Of a DNA stretch of 5,594 bases, positions 5,050 to 5,594 are shown one piece after another. The notes under the pieces are model-generated. The model was not told the DNA's origin, searched no databases, and worked only from the letters and a program-made list of their open reading frames with translations. Made by a program: the position numbers and the translations under genes. Source of the DNA: Oligoflexaceae bacterium (GTDB taxonomy: Bacteria > Bdellovibrionota_B > Oligoflexia > Oligoflexales > Oligoflexaceae); contig CANJJY010000303.1 in assembly GCA_947474445.1 (NCBI GenBank), positions 1-5,594 of the forward strand. Reading direction: 5' to 3'. The stretch's first letter is position 1; every line of letters starts with the position of its first letter.

Positions 5050-5594
5050 TGCAGCAGCGCGAAGAAGCAGCGGCGTGGCGCCGCAAATTAACCGATCTCG
5101 TCGGCTATGGAACCTTAATCGGAACCCTCGGGATCCTCTTTTTCTTTTTGGTCTGGCCGGTATCGGTGATCGTCGCGCGAGCGTTCTATCATCAGGGTGA
5201 ATTCACGTTCCGCTATTTTCCTCTCCTGTTCGCCAACGAATTGCTGATGGATTCTTTGCTCAACAGTCTGCTCTTAGGCTTGGTCGCGACCTTTTTCACA
5301 ACGCTGGTGAGCTTTCCTTTGGCTTTGATCAATGCGCGTTGGGATTTTCCTGGGAAGGGCATTCTCTCGGGATTGCTTCTTGTACCGATGATCATGCCGC
5401 CCTTTGTCGGGGCGATCGGTATTCTGCGTTTTTTCGCGAGACGGGGAAGCATCAATCTCGGCTTAATGGATCTTGGCTGGATCGATCGACCCATCGACTG
5501 GCTGGGTCCTGATAATATGTTTTGGGCGGTCGTGGTTCTGCTCGTACTTCACCTCTATCCGATCATGTACCTGAACCTCACCGCGGCGCTCGCG
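5049..5594 (+). CDS. ABC importer inner-membrane permease, N-terminal part (cut by right edge)
   Basis: The ATG at 5049 overlaps the ATPase stop (TGATG), so translation is probably coupled. 182 codons are open to the window end with no stop. After a charged cytoplasmic N-terminus (MQQREEAAAWRRK), four hydrophobic segments are visible at about residues 19-44, 67-95, 104-129 and 157-182. The pattern fits binding-protein-dependent permeases of the FbpB/ThiP/AfuB type: a first helix, a periplasmic loop with FTFRYFPLLFANELLMDSL, then NSLLLGLVATFFTTLVSFPLA (72-92), the start of the transmembrane domain shared by this family, and VPMIMPPFVGAIGI (112-125). The EAA coupling loop that contacts the ATPase is not reached. 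Family members of the two-domain kind exceed 500 residues, so most of the protein lies outside. A GC hairpin (GCGGCG-TGG-CGCCGC, 5070-5084) occurs in codons 8-12 and may slow initiation. Confidence 0.9.
   Translation, partial: MQQREEAAAWRRKLTDLVGYGTLIGTLGILFFFLVWPVSVIVARAFYHQGEFTFRYFPLLFANELLMDSLLNSLLLGLVATFFTTLVSFPLALINARWDFPGKGILSGLLLVPMIMPPFVGAIGILRFFARRGSINLGLMDLGWIDRPIDWLGPDNMFWAVVVLLVLHLYPIMYLNLTAALA

Overview
The window looks like a piece of chromosome from a Gram-negative bacterium. It carries lpxB (lipid A disaccharide synthase), the start of a lipoprotein gene with a classical lipobox, and a periplasmic binding-protein ABC importer. By eye the base composition is moderately GC-rich. 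The wording of LpxB (DYPGF, QLWAW, ISLVNL) and the pairing of a Gfo/Idh/MocA oxidoreductase with lpxB recall deltaproteobacterial, bdellovibrio-like or similar lineages. The taxon cannot be fixed from this sequence and that placement is inference.

Layout. Positions 1-81 (minus strand) hold the first 27 codons of a lipoprotein gene that runs off the left edge, with a strong ribosome binding site and a plausible minus-strand promoter. Positions 82-335 are a divergent, locally AT-rich intergenic region. From 336 on, all genes are on the plus strand. A 326-aa Gfo/Idh/MocA-family oxidoreductase, probably of the GnnA (UDP-GlcNAc 3-dehydrogenase) type, overlaps lpxB (399 aa) by an ATGA junction. A 118-base gap follows. 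Next comes a 433-aa family-1/Fe(III)-type solute-binding protein with a TTG start, a 366-aa ABC ATPase 16 bases further on, and an inner-membrane permease that overlaps the ATPase by one base and is cut by the right edge after 182 residues.

How the genes work together. The oxidoreductase and LpxB are translationally coupled and fit one task, building the lipid A backbone, possibly a version with 3-amino-3-deoxy-glucosamine. The second block is an importer: binding protein captures the solute, permease passes it, ATPase powers it. Its substrate cannot be told. The family includes iron(III) carriers, but the usual tyrosine pair of FbpA is not visible.

No mobile element, CRISPR array, RNA gene or obviously new multi-gene system is visible. 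The points most worth checking are a perfect 12-bp inverted repeat inside the ATPase gene, one of whose arms recurs in lpxB; a 42-codon frame with an excellent ribosome binding site at the end of lpxB, separated from the binding-protein gene by a single in-frame TGA; and the likely GnnA identity of the oxidoreductase.
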